Below are positions 7,177 through 14,738 of a stretch of 22,174 nucleotides of DNA, piece after piece (the stretch's first letter is position 1; each line of letters begins with the position of its first letter). The position numbers and the translations under genes are program-made. This DNA is from CAYNWT01 sp964450955 (GTDB lineage Bacteria; Planctomycetota; Planctomycetia; Planctomycetales; Planctomycetaceae). The stretch covers positions 1 to 22,174 of the forward strand of contig CAYVFI010000059.1 of the NCBI GenBank assembly GCA_964450955.1. Direction: 5' to 3'. The notes below the pieces were generated by a model. That model was not told the DNA's origin, searched no databases, and saw nothing but the letters and a program-made list of their open reading frames with translations.

Positions 7177-7608
7177 GGCTGAATCACCACAGACTTCACA
7201 GTCTTCGCCACTGACTGCCACTTTCAAGCAGTGCTGGATTCGCTGACTTGCCAGTTGAACTAATAACCGATCGTTACCAAACGGAGCCGTCACCAGAGTT
7301 TCAATTTCAGGGTGCTGACTCGCAGCGGCTGCTACCAAACGCGGGATATCTTCGGCCCAGTGACGGCCTGGGGCCAGAAACCAGGGGAACACAAGGACAC
7401 GCTTAGCTCCGGCGGCGACGCAGCGGTCAATCGCGACCTGGATGGAAGGCTCAGCAAGTTCCATATGGGCAGGTTCGACGATGGCCCAATCCGTTTCGGT
7501 TCGGAACAGCTCCGCAGCCGCCAGCAGTTGCTGATTGCTGGCTTCACGCCGCGACCCGTGATCGACCAATACGACCGCCGTTTTAGGTTCCGGGTTGGGA
7601 TGCATCAT
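7159..7608 (-). CDS. CbiX/SirB-type sirohydrochlorin chelatase
   Basis: Cytoplasmic class II chelatase of about 149 aa that inserts Co2+ or Fe2+ into sirohydrochlorin for cobalamin or siroheme synthesis. From the chosen start, H17 lies in VVLVDHGSRREASNQQL and H83 in PWFLAPGRHWAEDIP; these are the two metal-binding histidines of the family. EPAHMELAEPSI and ETLVTAPFGNDRLL are also typical. The C-terminus carries C137, C140 and C146 (CEVCGDSARC), a possible metal or Fe-S site. The open frame extends upstream to 7770, but those 54 residues are not CbiX-like and overlap a good opposite-strand promoter, so tandem ATGs at 7608 and 7605 are preferred. No strong Shine-Dalgarno. No other tetrapyrrole gene is nearby. 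Confidence 0.8.
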   Translation of the reverse strand: MMHPNPEPKTAVVLVDHGSRREASNQQLLAAAELFRTETDWAIVEPAHMELAEPSIQVAIDRCVAAGAKRVLVFPWFLAPGRHWAEDIPRLVAAAASQHPEIETLVTAPFGNDRLLVQLASQRIQHCLKVAVSGEDCEVCGDSARCQLP

Positions 7609-7689
7609 GTTGCCGATCCGATTGGGCCATGCTGGCTGGCTTGGTAAGAAACAGTGTGATAACGGGCCTTCCCGAATTGTCGCAATTTG

Positions 7690-7718
7690 TTGACAGTGAC
7701 CAACTTGCGAAATAGAGT
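7690..7718 (+). promoter_or_regulatory. sigma70-like promoter for the ExbB/ExbD-kinase cluster
   Basis: TTGACA at 7690-7695 is a perfect -35 hexamer. After 17 bases comes TAGAGT (7713-7718), matching TATAAT at four of six positions. Transcription would begin near 7725, giving a leader of about 120 bases before the ATG at 7848. Confidence 0.5.
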
Positions 7719-7847
7719 GGCCAACAATATTTGCGTTTGTTGGTTCGGTCAAACGGCTTTCTGTCGTCAACTCACCAACGACGATAGAGACCTCATCTCC
7801 TGGGCCGCACTCCGGCTCAAAAAAAACCTACTCTCACGAGGTTGCCC

Positions 7848-8741
7848 ATGGCCACGGCCAGCTCGGGTGGCGGACGATCGCCGCATCTGAAGGTAACGAA
7901 GTACGACACGACAAGTTCGTTCCTGTTGTCAACAGGGGCTATCCTTGCGATCACAGCCGCCGTACTCGCCCTCATTTGGTTAACGAACCTCGAACGTCCG
8001 CAAACGGACGACACCATCCCCATCGAAATGGTCGGCGGTGGATACGAGGACGGGGCACCCGACGAGACACTTAACGTCGAATCACCCGAAGACCCCAGCG
8101 ACGATCCTTCTGTGGCTGAAGAGCCGTCTGAAGAAGTCGAGCTCATGGAGATGCTGGAGAACGTTGTTGAACTCTCAGACAACGCGACTCAGATGGTCGT
8201 GACCGAAGTTCAGGTCACTGGTTCTGAGAATAAAGGAACACCCGGCAGTGCTGTCGGAACCGGTCGACGCCCGCTGGGAGCCGGTGGAGGCAAGGGCGGC
8301 TATCCTCGCGAACAGCGGTGGTTCGTTAAGTTCGGTGACAGCGTTTCGCTGAAGCTTTATGCCAAACAGCTGGATTTTTTCGGGATTGAGCTTGCTGCTT
8401 TCTTCCCCGATCAGGGCAAACTGGTGTACCTGACGAATGTCAGCAAGAAGGTTCCGGACAAGCGAGAAAAGAAAACAGGCAAGGACGACCGGCTGTTCAT
8501 GAACTGGCAAGGTGGCGGCGACCGAGTCAAAGCTGACCGAGAGCTATTCAAGAAGGCCGGCGTTGATGCCAGTGGAGCCACAGTGGTTCACTTTTATCCT
8601 CAACCTACAGAACAGACATTGGTGCAGACGGAACGCAAGTTTCAAAACCAACCATCCAACCGCATTCGACGAACTTACTTTTCAGTTATCGAAGCTGGTG
8701 ACGGATTCAAGTTCAACGTAACTCGACAGGTCCTTAAGTAA
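7848..8741 (+). CDS. TonB-like single-span membrane protein, first gene of ExbBD-kinase cluster
   Basis: A 297-aa protein with a short cytoplasmic N-terminus, one membrane span (residues 25-46, FLLSTGAILAITAAVLALIW), a long acidic Pro/Glu-rich stalk (50-110), a Gly-rich hinge (134-152, GTGRRPLGAGGGKGGY) and a C-terminal globular domain (153-297). The topology and position directly before exbB/exbD recall TonB/TolA-type partners. However, the stalk is acidic rather than Pro-Lys-rich, and I do not see a recognisable TonB C-terminal fold signature. A TTG six bases upstream is in frame, but ATG at 7848 is the better start. The AAAAAAAACC run 30 bases upstream is not a Shine-Dalgarno. The role as force-transducing arm is inferred from neighbours. 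Confidence 0.75.
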   Translation: MATASSGGGRSPHLKVTKYDTTSSFLLSTGAILAITAAVLALIWLTNLERPQTDDTIPIEMVGGGYEDGAPDETLNVESPEDPSDDPSVAEEPSEEVELMEMLENVVELSDNATQMVVTEVQVTGSENKGTPGSAVGTGRRPLGAGGGKGGYPREQRWFVKFGDSVSLKLYAKQLDFFGIELAAFFPDQGKLVYLTNVSKKVPDKREKKTGKDDRLFMNWQGGGDRVKADRELFKKAGVDASGATVVHFYPQPTEQTLVQTERKFQNQPSNRIRRTYFSVIEAGDGFKFNVTRQVLK

Positions 8742-8806
8742 GCAGAACCTGTTCTCATTTGATTCACATTCAGAGACCGCCCACTGACGGGTGAAGACCA
8801 GCATCT

Positions 8807-9463
8807 ATGAGCATCGTACTTTTTCTGACTTGGTTCGGTTACTTCATTTACGCATGCATGGCCGTGGCTGCTTTGTTTGGCGTCTACTGCACAATTTTGC
8901 TTATGCGACGCGTGCAGCACAAACGCTTTGCGTCAGAAGCAGAAGCCCAGGACTTCATTGAAGAAGTTGGCAACGATATCAAAGTCCGCAAGTACGACGC
9001 GGCCGCAGAAACCTGCGACACACCAGAGTACTGGGCTAAGGCAGTGCCTCAACTGGTCACCGTAGCGATTCAAAACCGCGATCGATCTCCCAACAAACTG
9101 CGAAAGCTGTTGGGTGAAAAGTTCAACCGCGACATTCTGGCCGACCTGGAATACGGCACCTCTTGGATTGGTACAGTCGCCAAGAGTGCTCCGATGCTCG
9201 GGCTGCTTGGAACTGTGACCGGTATGATCGCGGCGTTCGGCAAGATTGAAGCGATGTCCGCTGAGGGTAGCCTGGACCCGGGTAAGCTGGCTGGTGACAT
9301 TAGTTTTGCCCTGTTCACAACAGCGGCCGGACTATTGATTGCTTTGCCACTGATTCTGGCCGGCAACATGGTCAATGTTCAGATCGGAAAACTGCAGGAC
9401 AGCGTTCAGGAACACCTGGGGCTTGTCCTGGAAGATCTTGACGAATCCACGGAGGCAGCATGA
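8807..9463 (+). CDS. MotA/TolQ/ExbB proton channel family protein
   Basis: A 218-aa inner-membrane subunit of a proton-driven stator or energising complex. The family forms a pentamer around an ExbD/TolR dimer. Three spans are visible: about 4-33 (VLFLTWFGYFIYACMAVAAL), 121-145 (IGTVAKSAPMLGLLGTVTGM) and 166-190 (SFALFTTAAGLLIALPLILA). A cytoplasmic domain lies between the first two. The signature P-x-LGLLGTVTGMI and the TTAAGLLIA motif, with its channel threonines near 171-172, are intact. It starts at ATG 65 bases after the TonB-like gene and overlaps the following exbD by four bases (ATGA), indicating translational coupling. Confidence 0.93.
   Translation: MSIVLFLTWFGYFIYACMAVAALFGVYCTILLMRRVQHKRFASEAEAQDFIEEVGNDIKVRKYDAAAETCDTPEYWAKAVPQLVTVAIQNRDRSPNKLRKLLGEKFNRDILADLEYGTSWIGTVAKSAPMLGLLGTVTGMIAAFGKIEAMSAEGSLDPGKLAGDISFALFTTAAGLLIALPLILAGNMVNVQIGKLQDSVQEHLGLVLEDLDESTEAA
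9451..9456 (+). promoter_or_regulatory. Shine-Dalgarno GGAGGC for exbD
   Basis: GGAGG lies four bases before the exbD ATG at 9460, inside the last codons of the ExbB gene. This fits coupled translation at the ATGA overlap. Strong sites like this are rare in the window. Confidence 0.6.
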
Positions 9464-9879
9464 GCGACGAAATTAGCGGCAATAAGAAGCTCGACGAGGG
9501 CGAACTCGACATGACTCCCATGATCGACGTGACGTTCCTGCTGCTCATCTTCTTCATGATTGCATCCACCATGAAACCGGCTGGCGAGGAGCAACTGGCT
9601 CCCGCCAAACACGGCCAGGGTGTGACAGCGGAATCGATGATTCAGTTAAGCGTTTTGGCCCCGATCGCTGACGGCGAAAAGCCAATCCTCAAAATCGATG
9701 GCGCTCAGGTCACTTTGGAAGAGATCACCCAGTACGTTCAGGAAGGTGCTGAAGCGGCCGGTTACCAGGTTCTTATTCGAGCCGACCGTGATGTTCCCAA
9801 TGGCTACCTGGCGGAAGTTTACGGAGCCTGCCGCGAAGTCGAGGGTATCGAGTTCCATCAGGCAGTTGAGGAAAAGTAG
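9460..9879 (+). CDS. ExbD/TolR biopolymer transport protein (plain copy)
   Basis: A 139-aa stator partner of ExbB. Residues 16-34 contain LDMTPMIDVTFLLLIFFMI, with the essential membrane aspartate at D23 (equivalent to the proton-carrying Asp of ExbD/TolR). After the single span comes a periplasmic domain of the normal ExbD size (about 45-139, QLSVLAPI...GEKPILKIDG...ITQYVQEGAEAAGYQVLIRAD). It overlaps the ExbB gene by four bases and is followed after six bases by the kinase-ExbD gene. The transmembrane coding DNA shares an identical 30-bp stretch with the second ExbD (9532-9561 versus 11095-11124). Together the two copies could fill the two ExbD positions of one pentameric channel. Confidence 0.93.
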   Translation: MSDEISGNKKLDEGELDMTPMIDVTFLLLIFFMIASTMKPAGEEQLAPAKHGQGVTAESMIQLSVLAPIADGEKPILKIDGAQVTLEEITQYVQEGAEAAGYQVLIRADRDVPNGYLAEVYGACREVEGIEFHQAVEEK

Positions 9880-9885
9880 TAGTCA

Positions 9886-11454
9886 ATGGGCGAAGGAACA
9901 GACCTCACCGAACAAACTCTGGGCGAGTTTCGCGTCATGCGAAGACTCGGCGGGGGCGGTATGGCCGATGTGTACCTGGCTGAGCAACAATCGCTGGGTC
10001 GCCACGTCGCACTAAAGGTGATGCGCCCAAGCCTCATGTCGGGGTCAGACGACACAATGGTTAAGCGGTTCAAAATGGAAGCCATGACGGCGGCCGGATT
10101 GAACCACACCAACATCGTTCAAGTCTACAGCGTTGGCGAACAGGACGACTACCATTACATCGCCCAGGAATTGGTTCAGGGCAAAAACCTGGCACAGTTG
10201 CTGAAATCCAAAGGCAAGGCCGATATCGGGTCGTGCCTGCACATCATGCGGCAGATGTCTTCGGCGCTGCGAGCTGCGGCCAAAGCGGGAATCATCCACA
10301 GGGACATCAAACCCGAAAACATCATGTTGACCAAACGTGGTGAGGTGAAGATTACCGACTTTGGGCTGGCTCAACTGGCTGAGAAAAAGTCTGACGGCAG
10401 CCTGACTGAAGACGGGATGACTTTGGGCACACCGCTGTACATGAGCCCCGAGCAGGTCAGAGGTGCAGAGCTTGATCTGCGATCAGACATCTACTCCTTC
10501 GGCGTCACGTGCTACCACATGCTGACCGGTTCGCCGCCGTACTCCGGTGCGACCGCGATGGCAATTGCCATCCAACACGTCAACAGCACACCGGAAGAAA
10601 TTCAGGAACGCAACCCGCGGGTTCCGACACCGATCGCTCGCATGGTTCATCGCATGATGACCAGGGATCGTGAGTATCGATACTCAGATGTCGATCACAT
10701 CAGCCAGGACGTTCGCAAACTGGTCACCGCGAAGAAGGCTGGCCAGGATCTGAACCTGGTTCGGTTGCCATTCCTTGCTGAGCTTGAACTTCGCGACCCC
10801 AACACCAAGACCGCGGGGATCTCGCAAAGCTCTGCCGTCACTGCAAAAACCAAAACCGCCAAAGGGAAGTCAAAGACGAAAGGCAAGTCGCCTTCGTCAT
10901 CGTCCAAGCTACGAATGCCGTCAGCATCCGTAACCGCGACAAAGACACGCACAAAGCCAAAGCCGACGCCCGTCGCCAAACCTGAAGAACCAAAAAAGCC
11001 ACAGCGAGCCCGTGATACTGACGACGAAGAGGGCTTTCCAACTCGAGCGCCAGCAGAAGTTGAAGAACTGGACATGACGCCCATGATTGACGTCACGTTC
11101 CTGCTGCTCATCTTCTTCATGATTACAGCCTCATTCACATTGCAAAAATCTCTCAACGTTCCGCCGCCCGACCCGGACGAAGGCGCGTCGTCGCAACCAG
11201 TGACAGACGAGATGCAGGCGGAATCGATTGAGATCCGTATCGACCAGGAAAACACAATTCTGGTGGAAGGCGTCGCCGTCGAAACGTTTGACGAAATCGT
11301 CGGAGCCATCGAACAAAAGATGGGTGAAGAAGGAAAGACTGCGATCCTGTTGGAGGCGGAACCGGAATCAACGCACGGTAAATCGATTCTCGTTTTCGAC
11401 GCCGCGCAGGCTGCGAAGGTTCAAAAGATTCGTCAAAAGCTGCCATCGAACTGA
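9886..11454 (+). CDS. Ser/Thr protein kinase fused to a complete ExbD
   Basis: A 522-aa fusion. Residues 14-280 are a Hanks-type kinase with every key element: Gly loop LGGGGMADVY (21-30), K44 in VALKV, E65 in the C-helix, HRDIKPEN (138-145), DFG (158-160), GTPLYMSPEQ (181-190) and D201 in the DIYSFG motif. It should be catalytically active. Residues 281-390 form a flexible linker rich in Lys, Ser, Thr and Pro, with likely phosphorylation sites. Residues 393-522 are a full ExbD: LDMTPMIDVTFLLLIFFMI with D402 in the membrane span, then a periplasmic domain (ESIEIRIDQENTILVEG...). The kinase is therefore cytoplasmic and tethered to the proton channel. The gene lies six bases after plain exbD; a GAGGA 13 bases upstream may serve as Shine-Dalgarno. 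Whether the kinase senses channel activity or controls it is unknown. Confidence 0.93.
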   Translation: MGEGTDLTEQTLGEFRVMRRLGGGGMADVYLAEQQSLGRHVALKVMRPSLMSGSDDTMVKRFKMEAMTAAGLNHTNIVQVYSVGEQDDYHYIAQELVQGKNLAQLLKSKGKADIGSCLHIMRQMSSALRAAAKAGIIHRDIKPENIMLTKRGEVKITDFGLAQLAEKKSDGSLTEDGMTLGTPLYMSPEQVRGAELDLRSDIYSFGVTCYHMLTGSPPYSGATAMAIAIQHVNSTPEEIQERNPRVPTPIARMVHRMMTRDREYRYSDVDHISQDVRKLVTAKKAGQDLNLVRLPFLAELELRDPNTKTAGISQSSAVTAKTKTAKGKSKTKGKSPSSSSKLRMPSASVTATKTRTKPKPTPVAKPEEPKKPQRARDTDDEEGFPTRAPAEVEELDMTPMIDVTFLLLIFFMITASFTLQKSLNVPPPDPDEGASSQPVTDEMQAESIEIRIDQENTILVEGVAVETFDEIVGAIEQKMGEEGKTAILLEAEPESTHGKSILVFDAAQAAKVQKIRQKLPSN

Positions 11455-11669
11455 TGGGGGAAACATGTTTCGAACCAGATCCAGGGAAACGAGTCGCCAA
11501 CAACCTCACTCAGACTCGCGACACGGATCCGCGATCCACATGTATGACGCGGCGCAGGAAGCCAAAGTACAGAAGATCAGACAACAGCTTGCCGAGTCCA
11601 TCTGACGGGCTGCTGACCTCAACAAAATTCACAACTTGAGCCGACCAATCAGGGCGCAGGGATAACGAC
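11455..11669 (+). other. 215-bp gap inside the cluster, containing an ExbD relic
   Basis: This is the longest gap in the cluster. Apart from the ExbD-like remnant at 11543-11605, no gene, promoter or terminator is visible. A weak Shine-Dalgarno-like AGGGCGCAGGG (about 11650-11660) precedes the GTG at 11670. The gap may result from deletion of a former exbD-like gene. Confidence 0.5.
11543..11605 (+). pseudogene. remnant of an ExbD C-terminus
   Basis: Read in this frame the 63 bases encode a peptide containing DAAQEAKVQKIRQQL before a TGA stop. The end of the kinase-ExbD protein reads DAAQAAKVQKIRQKL, so 13 of 15 residues are identical. Of the ten differing codons eight are synonymous, so the copy diverged while its protein was under selection and is not a very recent duplication. 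The frame differs from the kinase gene. No upstream ExbD membrane segment remains. It is best read as the tail of a lost exbD gene. Confidence 0.75.
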
Positions 11670-14600
11670 GTGCCAAGAGATTACGAAGACGACGACTTGG
11701 AAGAAGTCGAGGAAATTGAAGAAGTTGAGGAGGTCGAAGAGGTCGAAGAGCTCGACGACGACTTTGACGACATTCCTGAACGCCGCAAAGGTCCTGGCTT
11801 CTTTGCACGCATGCTGCAAAAGATCGGCGGCGAACCGCAGCGCCCGGGCGAGCAAGACGTTGTCCGATCGCCCATTATTTTGTGGCTGGCAGGCGGGTCA
11901 GTCATCGTCGGGCTGCTGGCGATGGTCCTGTACTTCATGATTGTCAAGAAGTCGGCTGAGAAACAGTACGAGTTCGCCAAAGTCGAAATGGACGGCGGCA
12001 AGTTCGCTCAGGCCATCGAACTGTACGACAGCTTCCTTAAAGACAATCCCGACCACGAACTCACGCCACAAGCGATGATCGACAAAGGCAAGTGCCGGAT
12101 CGAGAAAGAGATCAGCGGTGCAGACCCCAACGTCGGCCCCGGCCTGAAGGCTTTGGAAGACTTCATCAAATCGCGGCGGGACCAGCCTGATTTCAAAGAT
12201 CACAAAAGCGACATTCGCAGCTGGGCCAGAAAAATCACGCTGAAAGCTGCGGAAAAAGCAGAACGCACCAAGAAGCAGGAAACACTGGACATCTCCGTAA
12301 AGAGCCAGGCGTTGCTGTCACGATTCGCACCGGAGGGCGGCTTTAGCAAAGAACTGCTGGATTCGATCCGCCTGAAACAGCAATCCGCCGCCCGCGCGAT
12401 TTTAAAGAGTGAAACGTCCACAGGGACCATTGAAAACATTAAGCAGCTGATCAGCGACGGCAGACCGTTGGACGCACTGCGAGCACGTCGGACTCTCGTG
12501 CAGAAGTACGAGATGCTGGCCGAAGACAAGGAAATTAAATCGCTGCTCACCGAAATCAAAGCGGCTGAGCAGGCAACTGTCACCATCGACAACACTCCGC
12601 GCGATCCAATTACTGAAGATCGCCAAAAGCCCGTGAAACAACTGGTTCTCGCTCCGCACAGCACAAGTAGTTCTACAGCTAAGTCGGATGGCCGACTGGT
12701 CTACACAGACGCCAACGGTTGCCTGTTCGGCATTGAATCCGTCACTGGCCTGCCGTCGTGGTCTCGCGTCATCGGAATCGATACACCATTCGCTCCAATT
12801 GAAGTCGAAACCGCTGTCCCAGGCATCCTTGCATTCGACACCACTTACAACGAACTGATTCTTGTTTCGCAGCTCGATGGAAGCCTGGTCTGGCGTCTTC
12901 CGTTTGAAGGTGGCGAACTGGCCAAGACACCGCTGATTCACGAGAGCCAGATTTTTCTCCCGACCAACCAAAACAATCTGTACCTAATCGGACTGGGAAC
13001 CGGACGCGTGTCGGGCAAAGCGACGTTCACGCAGGAAGTCATCGCACCTCCCGCGTTAGCACCAGACAAAAGCCACATCGTGATTCCGGGCGAAGAAGAA
13101 GTTGTCTACACACTGAAAACTCGACCGCTTGAATGCGTTGACGTTGCCTGGATGGGCCAACAAGCCGGAACCATTAAGGCTCCGATGATCAAGATGGGCA
13201 ACCTGCTCATGATGATTGAAAACAACGAAGTCGAATACTCAAGACTTCGCGTGATGAAGTGCAATCCAGACGGCACTAACCTGCAGATTTCAGCCGAAGC
13301 CCGGGTGGAAGGCCAGGTTCTGGATCCAGCGGTACTGCGTGGACGCGAACTGTTTGTCGCATCAAACCCACAGCGAATTACAGTGTTCACGATCAACGAT
13401 CAGGAGGGCGAAGAACCGATCGCTCGTGTTGCCAACAACCAACTGCAGGATGTCGAACCGACAAGAATGTTCCTCGCCGCAAGACCGGGTGGTGAGCTGT
13501 TTCTGGCCGGTGCGTCTCTTCGAAAGTTTCAGTTACGAAGCAACACGCTGGTCATCGATCAGAAGGAAACCGCTGAAGGAATTCACTTGCGTGACCCCGT
13601 GGTCATCGGCAAACGACTTTATATGACACGTCGCGAACCGTTCGCGAAATCAACCTACTTCACCGTCGCAGATGGTGATTCGATGACCAGTTTTTGGCGG
13701 CTCATCGTGGGCTCCAATGTTCTCGCGGTCGCACCACAGGAATCCGGCGACATCACCGCGGTCACCGACGTTGGCAGCGCGTTCCGTATCAAGCAAAACG
13801 AACTCGCCGCGGGCGGGTTTGCCATTAAGCCAAGTGCTCAGGACGTGGGCGCGAAAAACCTGACGTCGCCGATGGGAGCTACGCGACTACACGACAATCG
13901 CATCGCGGCGTACTGGGGTAGCCCCACGCCACAGATTGTCATTCTAAACGAACGCGGCCAACCTCTATCACAACCGCTAAAACTTCCTGCCGCACCAGAA
14001 GCAACCCCCGTCGCGCTGGTGGGCGGGATTGTTGTCCCTGTTCCGGGCGGGCTTCAGGTCGTGAACCCAAAACGCGGTGCTCGCAAGGTTGTCGACTATC
14101 GGTCCCCGCAGGTTTCAGGTGAGACATCAACCTGGAAGTCGCTGACACGCCTGGACGACACACAGGTCGTTGGTATCGATTCAAAGAATCGCATGATTCA
14201 AGTGCAGCTTCGGACCCCGTCAGGCGGGCAGGCCAACCTGGCCGAAGTTCGAATCCTGGACCTGGAAGCCGCCATCGACCAGACGCCAATGCGGCACGAC
14301 AAGTACTTGCTAACCACCGACGCGGCCGGTCAACTGTCAGCCCTGGACGCGCGCAGTCTTGAGTTTCTTGCCAGCGTGCAGATGGATGTTCCGGCATCCA
14401 GTCCGGCCTACGGTGTCGGCGATCGAATCTTCGTAGAGGCCGGTGGTCGAGAAACGGTCTGCTACGGAATCGGCAACACGTTGGAAAAGACCGGCCGGAT
14501 ACAAACCAATGGAGTCGGTCTCGCCGGCGCGCCTTTGGCGATCTCGAATGGCTACCTTGTCGCACTTCAAAACGGTCAGCTGGTGATGACAGACAAAGAC

Positions 14601-14735
14601 GGAAACGAATCCGGACCACGCCTCGAACTGGGTGTCGCACTGCAGTCCGGTCCAATTCAAGCTGGCAATTCAATCGTGGTCGTAGGCGTCAACGGAAGTT
14701 TCCTGAAAATCGACCAGGCACTGGCTGGAGGCTAA
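11670..14735 (+). CDS. membrane-anchored protein with acidic tail and PQQ-like beta-propeller
   Basis: A 1021-aa protein starting at GTG. Residues 1-34 are almost entirely Glu/Asp, with a repeated E-E-V triplet pattern, and should be cytoplasmic. One membrane span follows (about 68-92, PIILWLAGGSVIVGLLAMVL), so the rest is periplasmic. Residues 95-330 are helical and TPR-like (YEFAKVEMDGGKFAQAIELY; KALEDFIKSRR). From about 345 to the end, repeated four-stranded segments of the PQQ/WD40-like propeller type are seen (RLVYTDANGCLFGIESVTG; LILVSQLDGSLVWRLPFEGG; NLYLIGLGTGRVSGK; KYLLTTDAAGQLSALDARS; NGYLVALQNGQLVMTDKDG). BamB is a known propeller of this class, but this protein is far larger. The next gene starts three bases after its stop. 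Its role is probably scaffolding or sensing in the envelope complex. Confidence 0.8.
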   Translation: MPRDYEDDDLEEVEEIEEVEEVEEVEELDDDFDDIPERRKGPGFFARMLQKIGGEPQRPGEQDVVRSPIILWLAGGSVIVGLLAMVLYFMIVKKSAEKQYEFAKVEMDGGKFAQAIELYDSFLKDNPDHELTPQAMIDKGKCRIEKEISGADPNVGPGLKALEDFIKSRRDQPDFKDHKSDIRSWARKITLKAAEKAERTKKQETLDISVKSQALLSRFAPEGGFSKELLDSIRLKQQSAARAILKSETSTGTIENIKQLISDGRPLDALRARRTLVQKYEMLAEDKEIKSLLTEIKAAEQATVTIDNTPRDPITEDRQKPVKQLVLAPHSTSSSTAKSDGRLVYTDANGCLFGIESVTGLPSWSRVIGIDTPFAPIEVETAVPGILAFDTTYNELILVSQLDGSLVWRLPFEGGELAKTPLIHESQIFLPTNQNNLYLIGLGTGRVSGKATFTQEVIAPPALAPDKSHIVIPGEEEVVYTLKTRPLECVDVAWMGQQAGTIKAPMIKMGNLLMMIENNEVEYSRLRVMKCNPDGTNLQISAEARVEGQVLDPAVLRGRELFVASNPQRITVFTINDQEGEEPIARVANNQLQDVEPTRMFLAARPGGELFLAGASLRKFQLRSNTLVIDQKETAEGIHLRDPVVIGKRLYMTRREPFAKSTYFTVADGDSMTSFWRLIVGSNVLAVAPQESGDITAVTDVGSAFRIKQNELAAGGFAIKPSAQDVGAKNLTSPMGATRLHDNRIAAYWGSPTPQIVILNERGQPLSQPLKLPAAPEATPVALVGGIVVPVPGGLQVVNPKRGARKVVDYRSPQVSGETSTWKSLTRLDDTQVVGIDSKNRMIQVQLRTPSGGQANLAEVRILDLEAAIDQTPMRHDKYLLTTDAAGQLSALDARSLEFLASVQMDVPASSPAYGVGDRIFVEAGGRETVCYGIGNTLEKTGRIQTNGVGLAGAPLAISNGYLVALQNGQLVMTDKDGNESGPRLELGVALQSGPIQAGNSIVVVGVNGSFLKIDQALAGG
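14727..14731 (+). promoter_or_regulatory. Shine-Dalgarno GGAGG for the solute-binding gene
   Basis: GGAGG lies within the final codons of the propeller gene, seven bases before the ATG at 14739. This fits tight coupling of the two genes. Confidence 0.6.
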
Positions 14736-14738
14736 GCG

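Noticed and set aside
7609..7770. 54-residue N-terminal extension of the chelatase
   Set aside because: The extension is not CbiX-like, and it overlaps the TTGACA-N17-TAGAGT promoter on the opposite strand.
7848..9879. A classic Tol-Pal or TonB operon
   Set aside because: No tolB, pal, canonical tonB or TonB-dependent receptor is present, and the downstream genes do not belong to either system.
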